Part shown: positions 1 to 8,200 of the stretch, piece after piece
Position numbering within the stretch: position 1 is the stretch's first letter
Layout: each line of letters starts with the position of its first letter
DNA from: Chitinophagales bacterium
Lineage (GTDB): Bacteria > Bacteroidota > Bacteroidia > Chitinophagales > BACL12
Length of the DNA: 41,131 bases
Reading direction: 5' to 3'
Assembly: GCA_014380545.1 (NCBI GenBank)
Contig: JACMJP010000092.1
Coordinates: 1-41,131 of the forward strand
Made by a program: the position numbers and the translations under genes
The notes under the pieces: model-generated
The model's input: the letters and a program-made list of their open reading frames with translations, nothing else
Told to the model about the DNA's origin: nothing
Database searches by the model: none

Positions 1-192
1 GGAGTGGATAAAGATGTATTTGTAAAAGTGGGTGATGAAATACAAGTTGGTTCTGTTCTCTGCATAATTGAAGCAATGAAACTATTTAATGAGATTGAAA
101 GTGAACAGGAGGGTAAAATTGTAAAGATCTTAGTTGAAGATGCAAGCCCTGTAGAATTTGATCAGCCATTATTTTTAATAGAACCGAAATAA
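1..192 (+). CDS. accB: Biotin carboxyl carrier protein of acetyl-/acyl-CoA carboxylase, C-terminal part (truncated by window start)
   Basis: Biotinylation motif EAMK ([41 protein letters not shown]), immediately upstream of accC. Confidence 0.93.
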   Translation, partial: GVDKDVFVKVGDEIQVGSVLCIIEAMKLFNEIESEQEGKIVKILVEDASPVEFDQPLFLIEPK

Positions 193-202
193 ATTTTTTA
201 AC

Positions 203-296
203 GTCATTGCGATAGTTGATTCAAATAAAAAATAAACATTCGATCAACTTGAAGCAATCTCTTCATTAAAAACAGATTGCTTCGTCCCTCGCAACT
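203..296. repeat. Intergenic palindromic repeat, multi-branched, between accB and accC
   Basis: Outer stem TTGCGA(207-212)/TCGCAA(289-294) encloses AGTTGAT(214-220)/ATCAACT(243-249) and GAAGCAATCT(251-260)/AGATTGCTTC(274-283). Confidence 0.6.
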
Positions 297-311
297 CATT
301 CTATAAAGTTC

Positions 312-1661
312 ATGTTTAAAAAAATACTTATAGCTAACAGAGGAGAGATTGCATTGCGGATTATTCGTACCGCAAAAGAAATGGGTATTAAAACAGTTGC
401 TGTTTATTCCACCGCTGATAAAGATAGTTTGCCTGTTCGGTTTGCCGATGAAGCTGTTTGTATTGGTCCGCCACCAAGCCGTGAATCTTATTTAAGTATT
501 CCAAAAATTATGGCTGCTGCAGAAATAACAAATGCTGATGCTATCCATCCTGGTTACGGATTTTTAAGTGAGAATGAAATATTCAGTGAAATATGCGCTA
601 AATACGGAATTAAGTTTATCGGCCCAACTCCTCAACAAATACATAAAATGGGCGATAAGATAACAGCAAAAGATACGATGAAAAAAGCCGGCGTACCTGT
701 TATTCCCGGAAGTGATGGTTTATTAAAAGATGTTAGCGATGCAAAGCGCCAGGCAAAAAAAATAGGTTATCCTGTTATTGTGAAAGCAACTGCGGGTGGT
801 GGTGGAAAAGGAATGCGCATTGTATGGAAAGAAAGTGAAATAGAGAATGCATTCAGCACTGCAAGCATGGAAGCAAAAGCATCATTCAGCAATGATGGGT
901 TATACATGGAAAAATATATTGAGGAACCGAGGCATATTGAAATTCAAATTGCAGGTGATCAATATGGAAAAGTTTGTCATTTAAGTGAAAGGGATTGTTC
1001 AATTCAAAGAAGACATCAAAAATTAGTAGAAGAAAGCCCTTCACCATTTGTAGATGATAAGCTGAGAAAAAAAATGGGCGAAGCTGCTATAAAAGCAGGA
1101 AAAATAATTAAATATGAAAGTGTGGGAACAGTAGAATTTCTTGTAGATAAACACAAGAATTTTTATTTTATGGAAATGAATACAAGGATACAGGTTGAAC
1201 ACACGGTAACAGAAGAAGTAATTGATTATGATCTTGTGAAGGAGCAAATAAAAATTGCTGCAGGAGAAAAAATAAGCGGTAAAAATTATCTTCCTACGTT
1301 TTACGCAATGGAATGCAGAATAAATGCTGAAGACCCTACTAAAAATTTTCAGCCCTCACCCGGAAAAATAACAAGCTTCCATTCACCGAAAGGACACGGA
1401 GTAAGAGTAGATACTGCGGCATATGCAGGATACACAATTCCGCCTTATTACGATAGCATGATAGCCAAACTTATTTGTAAAGCAAGATCAAGAGCAGAGG
1501 TAATTACTAAAATGCAAAGAGCATTAGATGAATTTATTGTTGAGGGAATAAAAACAACTATTCCATTTCACAAAAAACTCATGCAAAACGAACAATTCCG
1601 CTCAGGAAAATTTGATACAAGTTTTATGAATACTTTTGATCTGAGTGATTTGACTGAATAG
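312..1661 (+). CDS. accC: Biotin carboxylase subunit of acetyl-/acyl-CoA carboxylase
   Basis: [36 protein letters not shown]-grasp [29 protein letters not shown]. Confidence 0.97.
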   Translation: MFKKILIANRGEIALRIIRTAKEMGIKTVAVYSTADKDSLPVRFADEAVCIGPPPSRESYLSIPKIMAAAEITNADAIHPGYGFLSENEIFSEICAKYGIKFIGPTPQQIHKMGDKITAKDTMKKAGVPVIPGSDGLLKDVSDAKRQAKKIGYPVIVKATAGGGGKGMRIVWKESEIENAFSTASMEAKASFSNDGLYMEKYIEEPRHIEIQIAGDQYGKVCHLSERDCSIQRRHQKLVEESPSPFVDDKLRKKMGEAAIKAGKIIKYESVGTVEFLVDKHKNFYFMEMNTRIQVEHTVTEEVIDYDLVKEQIKIAAGEKISGKNYLPTFYAMECRINAEDPTKNFQPSPGKITSFHSPKGHGVRVDTAAYAGYTIPPYYDSMIAKLICKARSRAEVITKMQRALDEFIVEGIKTTIPFHKKLMQNEQFRSGKFDTSFMNTFDLSDLTE

Positions 1662-1687
1662 TTAATTTATTAATTGTATATTATAGA

Positions 1688-1730
1688 ATGCAGATAATTA
1701 AAATAGATTATTTGCATCTTTATTTTATGT
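1688..1730 (+). terminator. Putative rho-independent terminator after accC
   Basis: 11-bp stem ATGCAGATAAT/ATTATTTGCAT (one G-U) followed by CTTTATTTTATG. Confidence 0.5.
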
Positions 1731-1979
1731 CTTTACTTAGAAAACCCAGAAGTATGGAAATGCCTAAAGTTTGCCCCCTTTTTCTACAACGAAAAAATAA
1801 AAACCGTAAATATTAAAGTCCACAATTTATTGGGTGAAGAGATACATTCGTTTGATTTTGAAAGTTTGGATAATACGCCAATTACAATAAATGTTAAACC
1901 ATTAAAATCAGGATATTATATTTTTTCAGTAACTACCCCTTTCCAAACAAGGAAAATGAAGGTGGAAATATTGCATTAG
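1728..1979 (+). pseudogene. Orphan T9SS type A C-terminal sorting domain remnant
   Basis: Open frame without a plausible start: ...EKIKTVNIKVHNLLGEEIHSFDFESLDNTPITINVKPLKSGYYIFSVTTPFQTRKMKVEILH*; this is the typical Por/T9SS CTD pattern (G-x-x, L-x-SG-Y-I/F, K-x-x-x stop). Confidence 0.7.
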
Positions 1980-2340
1980 TAGCTTTAATACAGCTATATT
2001 CAAAACAATACTTAAAATCCCCATTTAAATAGGCAGGATTTGTGAATAATTTCTACCAGAAAATTCCTTAACAAAGTTTCTACATTATAGAAAGTTTCAT
2101 GACTTCTTAAATTGAGCTTTTAATTTCTCATTCAATAAGTTTTTTCTTGCAAACCTATATCGATAAAGGGATTCCACCTGTAAATCTTTAGTCAGACTTG
2201 CCTATGCTGCTAAATAAATACAGCATTTGTGATGTTTTAAAACTTAACAGATAAAGTAGAGAATACAACTCTACATTGTTGTAGATGCTTCCTGTATATA
2301 AAACAGAGTAAATAAGAATTATTCACTTAAATAGTATACA

Positions 2341-4857
2341 ATGATCATGAAACTAATCTACAGCACATTTCTTATTCTTGCTGCATCAAGTCTCATTTTT
2401 GCACAAACAACAGAGAAACCAAATGTAATTGTAATCATAGTAGATGACCTTAATGATTACGTTGAAGGATTTGATGGGCACCCGCAGGTTAAAACACCAA
2501 ACATTAATAAGATTGCTGAAAAATGTACATCTTTTATGAATAGTTATTGTTCAGCACCCGGATGCGCTCCTTCCCGCACAAGTTTTTTATCAGGAAAAGA
2601 TGTGTTATATACAGATGTATTTAATAACTCGGATTATTTGGGAGCATTCAGGAATAATTTTACTACTGATGGTAACAATGCTGAAGTTTACACACTTCCA
2701 CAAACCTTAAAAGACAATGGCGGATATTATACATACGCAATAAATAAAATTTTTCACAGTCAGGAGGAGAATGATATGGATAAGTCTTCAAACCCCGTAT
2801 GCGAAAAGGAGCAATCATGGAGCCGTTTAACTACAATGGAAGAAAGTGAAGAACTATTAAATACTTTATTTTCCTTTAACACTTATAATTCTTATAGTTG
2901 GGCTATGGTACCTGATTCACTTGAACAATTTCTTGAAGATTACAGAGGAACAGATACAGCAATTCAATTTATAAATAACTATGCAAACGGAACAGAAGAT
3001 GTTTGTAGTGATAAACCATTTTTTCTATCATTAGGATATCATCGTCCACATAGTGGAAGATATATTCCGGAACAATATTTCCCGGAATATTATAACAAGG
3101 ATATTTATACGGCACCTTATGTTTATGGCTATAATAATCCTGCAAATGCATTACCATATAATGGTATTGTAATGCCACCGCAACCTGAAGACAAATTTGG
3201 TGATTATAATAACTTAAAAAGTATTGCAAAGGCTATTTCTGATGCAGGATGTACTGAAACAGATTTTTCAAATTATTTAAACAGCTTAGGCGTACTTCCT
3301 GTAATTGATGCTGACTATAATGTGCAGAAAGTAAAAGAAATTATATCTGAAACGCAAAGAGCAAATTATGTGATGGCATATATAGCCGCAGTGCAATTTA
3401 TTGATGCCCAAATAGGAAGGCTTTTAGATGCCGTAGAAGAACATCCTGAGGTATTTAATAATACAATAATTGTTTTCATGAGCGATCATGGTTATTCCCT
3501 GGGTGAAAAAAAACATTATACAAAATGGTCTTTATGGGAAACAGATATTCGCACACCATTAATTATATCAACACCCGGTATGACTGAAAGAAAAATTTGT
3601 GATAAAACTGTTTCAATGATTGATATATTTCCTACGATGTGTGATCTAACAGGAACAGAATATCCTCTTTTTTCTGATGGGTCGAAGTATTTAGATGGCA
3701 GCAGTTTTATGCCTTTATTAAGTACAGAAGACGCACAATGGTTCAAGCCTGCACTTACAACCTATAAAAAGAATGCATCAATCGGGTCTTGTTTTCCACA
3801 TTATTCAGTAAGAACAGAAAAATATCACTACATCAGGTATCGCACGAATAATGATGGTACAATTAATAAATCAATTTGCGATGAAGCTGGAAGCATAGTT
3901 GAAGAAGAATTATACGATATAGGAACACAAAGAGAAATTGATCCTTATGAATGGAAAAACCTTGCAAATGATCCTGATTATACTGAATTAAAAAACTATT
4001 TACAGGAGTTTATTCCGGGTGGGAGTTTTTATATGCAGCAACCTTATAAAACAGAAATATCTTCACTTGAACAACCATGTTTTTTAACTGATGAAGGAAC
4101 AGTTAAACTAAGAGGTATGTTATATGCATCCGATGGAAGTTTAGTAAAGGGAATTCCTTTACATGCTTATCAATTTACATGGAGTAATAGTTTAACTGAA
4201 GACATTTCTAATGAACGTATTTATCATTTTAAACCAATGTGGTACAGCGATAAATATGATACTATAGACAATATTAAATTTTATTTGAAAGTTACAGATT
4301 TAGCAACTGGTGAATTAGTAGCATTTGACATGAAAACATTTTATGTAAATCCTGCAAATGCGCCTTTAGCAACTTTTAATACTTCTTTAAATGCAAATAC
4401 GGTAATAATAGATAATTATACTTTAACCGGCACACATACTTATGTTACCTGGGACATGGGTGATGGATTTATTGCGAAAGATTCTATTCCCGGCCCACAT
4501 ACTTATGCAGCACCAGGAACATACACAATCACTCATACAGTGTTCTATGGTAACGGATGTTCTGATATTTTCACATCAGAAGTAACAATAGCTGAAATAT
4601 TGCGCACAGCTCCAATCAGGGATTTAATTTTGTATCCAAATCCTGCAACAAAAAAAATATATCTTGCATGTTCGGCTGAGAATACAATTGAAAATATTCA
4701 AATCCTAAATCTTTACGGACAAACAATAAAAAATATAAAACCTGAACAGGGAACAATAAAACAAGTTGATATAGCCGAACTCCCCTCAGGTAATTATTTT
4801 ATGGAAGTTATTTATGGTGACGAAACAATAACCAAGAAATTTGAAGTTATTCACTAA
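2341..4857 (+). CDS. Secreted sulfatase (iduronate-2-sulfatase-like) with PKD-like region and T9SS type A sorting domain
   Basis: Signal peptide; VIVIIVDDLND; Cys-type sulfatase signature CAPSRTSFLSGKD; MSDHGYSLGEKKHYTKWSLWE; PKD-like TYVTWDMGDG...HTYAAPGTYTITHTV; C-terminal LYPNPATKKIYL...SGNYFMEVIYGDETITKKFEVIH. Confidence 0.92.
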   Translation: MIMKLIYSTFLILAASSLIFAQTTEKPNVIVIIVDDLNDYVEGFDGHPQVKTPNINKIAEKCTSFMNSYCSAPGCAPSRTSFLSGKDVLYTDVFNNSDYLGAFRNNFTTDGNNAEVYTLPQTLKDNGGYYTYAINKIFHSQEENDMDKSSNPVCEKEQSWSRLTTMEESEELLNTLFSFNTYNSYSWAMVPDSLEQFLEDYRGTDTAIQFINNYANGTEDVCSDKPFFLSLGYHRPHSGRYIPEQYFPEYYNKDIYTAPYVYGYNNPANALPYNGIVMPPQPEDKFGDYNNLKSIAKAISDAGCTETDFSNYLNSLGVLPVIDADYNVQKVKEIISETQRANYVMAYIAAVQFIDAQIGRLLDAVEEHPEVFNNTIIVFMSDHGYSLGEKKHYTKWSLWETDIRTPLIISTPGMTERKICDKTVSMIDIFPTMCDLTGTEYPLFSDGSKYLDGSSFMPLLSTEDAQWFKPALTTYKKNASIGSCFPHYSVRTEKYHYIRYRTNNDGTINKSICDEAGSIVEEELYDIGTQREIDPYEWKNLANDPDYTELKNYLQEFIPGGSFYMQQPYKTEISSLEQPCFLTDEGTVKLRGMLYASDGSLVKGIPLHAYQFTWSNSLTEDISNERIYHFKPMWYSDKYDTIDNIKFYLKVTDLATGELVAFDMKTFYVNPANAPLATFNTSLNANTVIIDNYTLTGTHTYVTWDMGDGFIAKDSIPGPHTYAAPGTYTITHTVFYGNGCSDIFTSEVTIAEILRTAPIRDLILYPNPATKKIYLACSAENTIENIQILNLYGQTIKNIKPEQGTIKQVDIAELPSGNYFMEVIYGDETITKKFEVIH

Positions 4858-4881
4858 ATTATTCTGTGGCTGAATGTTGGA

Positions 4882-4917
4882 AAAAGGGATTATAGAAATA
4901 TAGTTCCTTTTATTTTT
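4882..4917 (+). terminator. Putative terminator between convergent sulfatase and purT
   Basis: Stem AAAAGGGA(4882-4889)/TTCCTTTT(4904-4911) followed by ATTTTTG. Confidence 0.55.
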
Positions 4918-6103
4918 GAGTGTTTGCCTGCGCATGCAGGGAAACAACTTTCACTTTCCTGGCATTTGCAATTGCATTTTCTTTTACAATATTCACATCC
5001 TTATGCAAATCATCATAAGCTAAAGCAACTCCCATTCTGCGGAAAGGTCTTGTAATTGGTTTTCCAAAAATTTTAATATCTGTTTTTTTACCTTTTATTG
5101 CTTCTTCAATTCCCTCAAAATAAAAGTCTTCAGCATTTTCATTTGCAAGAATAACTGCACTTGCCCCGATCCTTAATAATTCAATGTCGGGAATCGGTAA
5201 CCTGAGCACCGCTCTTGCATGTAATTCAAATTCATTTAAGTTTTGTGTTCCTGCAAGTGTTACCATTCCTGTATCATGCGGTCTGGGACTTAATTCTGAA
5301 AAATAAACACCATCATCTGCAAGAAAAAATTCTACACCCCAAATACCAGCACCTGTTAAAGCCTTTGTTATTTTATCAGCAATGAGTTGCGCTTCTCTTA
5401 ATTGTATTTCGGAAATATGTGCAGGCTGCCAGCTTTCCTGATAGTCCCCCCGCTCCTGCCTGTGCCCAATAGGCGGACAAAATAAAGTTTCACCATTTAC
5501 CTGTGTAACAGTTAATAATGTTATTTCAGAATTGAAATGAATAAATTCTTCCAGAATTACTTCAGCAATATCACCCCGTTTTGCAGATTGAGAATAATTC
5601 CATGCTTTTTCAATATCGCTTTCTGTTTTAATTATACTTTGCCCTTTTCCGCTTGAACTCATTAATGGTTTCACAACACAGGGTATCCCAATTTCTTTAA
5701 TGGCTGTAATCAATTCATCCAAAGTTTTTGCATATGCATATTTTGCTGTTTTTAATTTTAATTCTTTCGCTGCAAGATCCCGGATGGCTTTTCTGTTCAT
5801 TGTAAAATTTGCTGCTTTTGCACTGGGCACTACCTGTATACCCCACTGCTCATAATCATAAAAACGTTCTGTTCTTATCGCTTCAATTTCAGGAACAATT
5901 ATATCAGGCTGGTGTTTTTTTACAATTGCATCAAGAGCATTGCCGTCCAGCATATTAATTATTTCCCGTTCATCAGCTACCTGCTGTGCGGGAGCATCAT
6001 TATATGAATCAACTGCTATTACATATTGCCCTAATCTTTTGCAGGCAATCACGAATTCTTTTCCCAGTTCTCCGGAGCCGAGTAATAATATCTTTTTCAA
6101 CAC
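4910..6103 (-). CDS. purT: Formate-dependent phosphoribosylglycinamide formyltransferase (GAR transformylase 2)
   Basis: [92 protein letters not shown]. Confidence 0.96.
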   Translation of the reverse strand: MLKKILLLGSGELGKEFVIACKRLGQYVIAVDSYNDAPAQQVADEREIINMLDGNALDAIVKKHQPDIIVPEIEAIRTERFYDYEQWGIQVVPSAKAANFTMNRKAIRDLAAKELKLKTAKYAYAKTLDELITAIKEIGIPCVVKPLMSSSGKGQSIIKTESDIEKAWNYSQSAKRGDIAEVILEEFIHFNSEITLLTVTQVNGETLFCPPIGHRQERGDYQESWQPAHISEIQLREAQLIADKITKALTGAGIWGVEFFLADDGVYFSELSPRPHDTGMVTLAGTQNLNEFELHARAVLRLPIPDIELLRIGASAVILANENAEDFYFEGIEEAIKGKKTDIKIFGKPITRPFRRMGVALAYDDLHKDVNIVKENAIANARKVKVVSLHAQANTQK

Positions 6104-6135
6104 ATTTAATTTAATAAAGAAATAATTTTGTTAAT

Positions 6136-6513
6136 CTAATTTGTCTTCTTTGAAAGTTTTACAAGTTCCAGCGTTTCAAAAATTAAAAAAGAAAAATAAA
6201 TAATTGCAAAAGGAACAATAAAATTCGATGCTCTGGTATCGGGGTTTGCAGTTTTATAAATTACTACAACAATTCCTGTAATAATTAATTTGAGAATAAT
6301 TCCTGCAAAAAATACATTCATAAAATTTGCAAATCTGCCCTTCATGGTTTTTGAGCTGAAATAATAAGTCGCAATACTTAAAATAAAAAATAAAAAATAA
6401 CATATCCATGCAAATTGCATTACAGGTTTATACAATTCAACATAATTTAGTGAAAATAAAATTGCAGCAATAAGTATTGCAAAAGGAATAAATTTCTTTA
6501 AGTAAGCAGACAT
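6136..6513 (-). CDS. Small membrane protein with ~4 predicted TM segments, of the type found near ATP synthase leader genes
   Basis: Hydrophobic 125-aa protein directly downstream of atpZ-like ORF. Confidence 0.6.
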   Translation of the reverse strand: MSAYLKKFIPFAILIAAILFSLNYVELYKPVMQFAWICYFLFFILSIATYYFSSKTMKGRFANFMNVFFAGIILKLIITGIVVVIYKTANPDTRASNFIVPFAIIYFSFLIFETLELVKLSKKTN

Positions 6514-6609
6514 TAATTTTTTCTGCGAAGATATGAAGTCAGCGATGAAAGGGCAGGAACTAATAGCCAGGAATTAGTTTAAAACTAAATTTATTTAACT
6601 CACTAACTA

Positions 6610-6846
6610 TTAATCCTTTTTCCTGCCAATAAAATCTTTCAATGAAAGATACATGCCCGCACTCAACCCCAGTAAAGACAAAATAACAGTGAACCATGGT
6701 TTGGATCCCAGCCATGCATCTAAACGCATGCCTCCCCAAACTCCGAGAAAAATTGCTGCAATTAACTGAAACGTAATATTGCTGTATTTTATAAATCCAT
6801 CAAATCGCTGCTTCCTGTTCGATGGCTTCGAGGGTTTGTTCTGCAT
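6610..6846 (-). CDS. AtpZ/AtpI family protein
   Basis: 78 aa, two TM segments; GVWGGMRLDAWLGSKPWFTVILSLLGLSAGMYLSLKDF is typical of AtpZ/AtpI. Confidence 0.8.
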   Translation of the reverse strand: MQNKPSKPSNRKQRFDGFIKYSNITFQLIAAIFLGVWGGMRLDAWLGSKPWFTVILSLLGLSAGMYLSLKDFIGRKKD

Positions 6847-7231
6847 TCAGTTTTTTATCTTTTGCACCCATGTGGCAAACACCATTAAAGCGGGCGCCAT
6901 TCTCAACTACAATTTTATTCGTATAAATATTCCCCTCTACAAAAGATGATGCCTTTAAAGTAAGTAGTTCCACCGATTCAATATCACCAATTATTTTTCC
7001 TTCAATGTCGGCATTTTTGCAAACAACATCACCTTCAATAATTCCTGTTGGGCCCAGTGCAAGTTTTGCTTTTACATGTAAAGACCCTCTAATCATTCCT
7101 TCTATCCTGATATCGCCATCGCTGTTTACATGCCCTTCAACAACGGTTCCGTTATTGATCCTGTTCGATATCATCATTCCATTTTTTTGTGTATTTGCAA
7201 CCGGGTCAGATGTAGTTTTGTTACCAAACAT
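6800..7231 (-). CDS. Bactofilin (polymer-forming cytoskeletal protein)
   Basis: NNGTVVEGHVNSDGDIRIEGMIRGSLHVKAKLALGPTGIIEGDVVCKNADIEGKIIGDI beta-helix repeat typical of bactofilins. Confidence 0.9.
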   Translation of the reverse strand: MFGNKTTSDPVANTQKNGMMISNRINNGTVVEGHVNSDGDIRIEGMIRGSLHVKAKLALGPTGIIEGDVVCKNADIEGKIIGDIESVELLTLKASSFVEGNIYTNKIVVENGARFNGVCHMGAKDKKLNAEQTLEAIEQEAAI

Positions 7232-7249
7232 AATTTTTCTTTTTTTTAG

Positions 7250-8122
7250 TTAGTTAAAAATAATAAAATCCAGTGGATCCATCGGAAGTTTATTCTGCCA
7301 CAATTCAAAATGAACATGTGGCCCCGTGCTTAATTCGCCCGTGTTGCCAATAATCGCTATTACATCACCTGCGTTAACAAAATTACCGGTTTTCTTCAAT
7401 AATACAGAGTTGTGTTTATATAAAGAAATTAATCCATGATCATGCTGTATCACAATTACATTTCCGCTTTCCACATTCCAGTAAGCATCAATAACAGCCC
7501 CGTCAAGACATGCTTTCACAGGGGTACTCTCATTCGCTACCACATCCACACCGTAATGTCCCTCTCCCGGATTAAACTCTGATGTTATTGTACCTTTTAA
7601 TGGCGGAAAGAAATGCAAAGATTTAATATTCTTCTCCCCGGTATTCTGCGCACCAACACCGGTTAGGTTAAACAGGTCTTCCCGCTCCACCGCTGTCCTG
7701 AAATTTTTATCCAATTCCGATGCACTGTCAATCTTCACTGACCGGTAATCAATTTTTTTCAAACTATCTAATGGCAGCATAGAGTCTATTTCCCCATTTA
7801 GTCTTTTTTGCAGGTTGCCAAGATACAGGTCGTAATAACTTAATGACCGCAAAATTGAGTCTGTAACCGTATTGTTTCTCATCACCTGCCGGGATGTAGT
7901 AACTTCGCTTGTTCCTACAACATAATTTTTAAGCGGAGTAAAAGCTATAAGGCTATAAACAATGAAAGAAAGAATAACGAATAGTGTGCTTGCAATAATG
8001 AGCACATTCAATGCGCTTAGTTTTACAGAAGCCTGCACTTCAAAAGTTTTATCGTGCATCAGCACCAGGCGGTATTTATTACGCAGCCTGCTTATCCACT
8101 TTCTTGTTTTCGATTTAGCCAA
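7250..8122 (-). CDS. M23 family metallopeptidase (murein endopeptidase-like)
   Basis: N-terminal TM; GEGHYGVDVVANESTPVKACLDGAV...HDHGLISLYKHNS...GDVIAIIGNTGELSTGPHVHFELW. Confidence 0.92.
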   Translation of the reverse strand: MAKSKTRKWISRLRNKYRLVLMHDKTFEVQASVKLSALNVLIIASTLFVILSFIVYSLIAFTPLKNYVVGTSEVTTSRQVMRNNTVTDSILRSLSYYDLYLGNLQKRLNGEIDSMLPLDSLKKIDYRSVKIDSASELDKNFRTAVEREDLFNLTGVGAQNTGEKNIKSLHFFPPLKGTITSEFNPGEGHYGVDVVANESTPVKACLDGAVIDAYWNVESGNVIVIQHDHGLISLYKHNSVLLKKTGNFVNAGDVIAIIGNTGELSTGPHVHFELWQNKLPMDPLDFIIFN

Positions 8123-8151
8123 AACAGTTATTTTTTCTGCTGTTTTTAAAA

Positions 8152-8159
8152 TATTTTTG
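8152..8159 (+). promoter_or_regulatory. Putative Bacteroidota -7 promoter element upstream of the sprE-like gene
   Basis: TATTTTTG matches TAnnTTTG; no convincing -33 element. Confidence 0.35.
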
Positions 8160-8200
8160 CTCTACGGTGGTTATAGTAGAAGCCTTAAAATTACAATACT

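Noticed and set aside
203-296. CRISPR array or tRNA-like structure
   Set aside because: Only one set of palindromes with no regular repeat-spacer spacing; no cloverleaf with anticodon arm and CCA end recognised.
1041-1247. Antisense ORF (68 aa) inside accC
   Set aside because: Low-complexity F/Y/I-rich translation opposite a strongly supported gene; same reasoning applies to the other short antisense ORFs such as 2969-3229, 3516-3746, 10174-10524, 13986-14282, 17266-17670 and 19990-20313.
2256-2274. GTAGAG/CTCTAC hairpin upstream of the sulfatase as a riboswitch
   Set aside because: Only a 6-bp stem with no additional conserved structure recognised.
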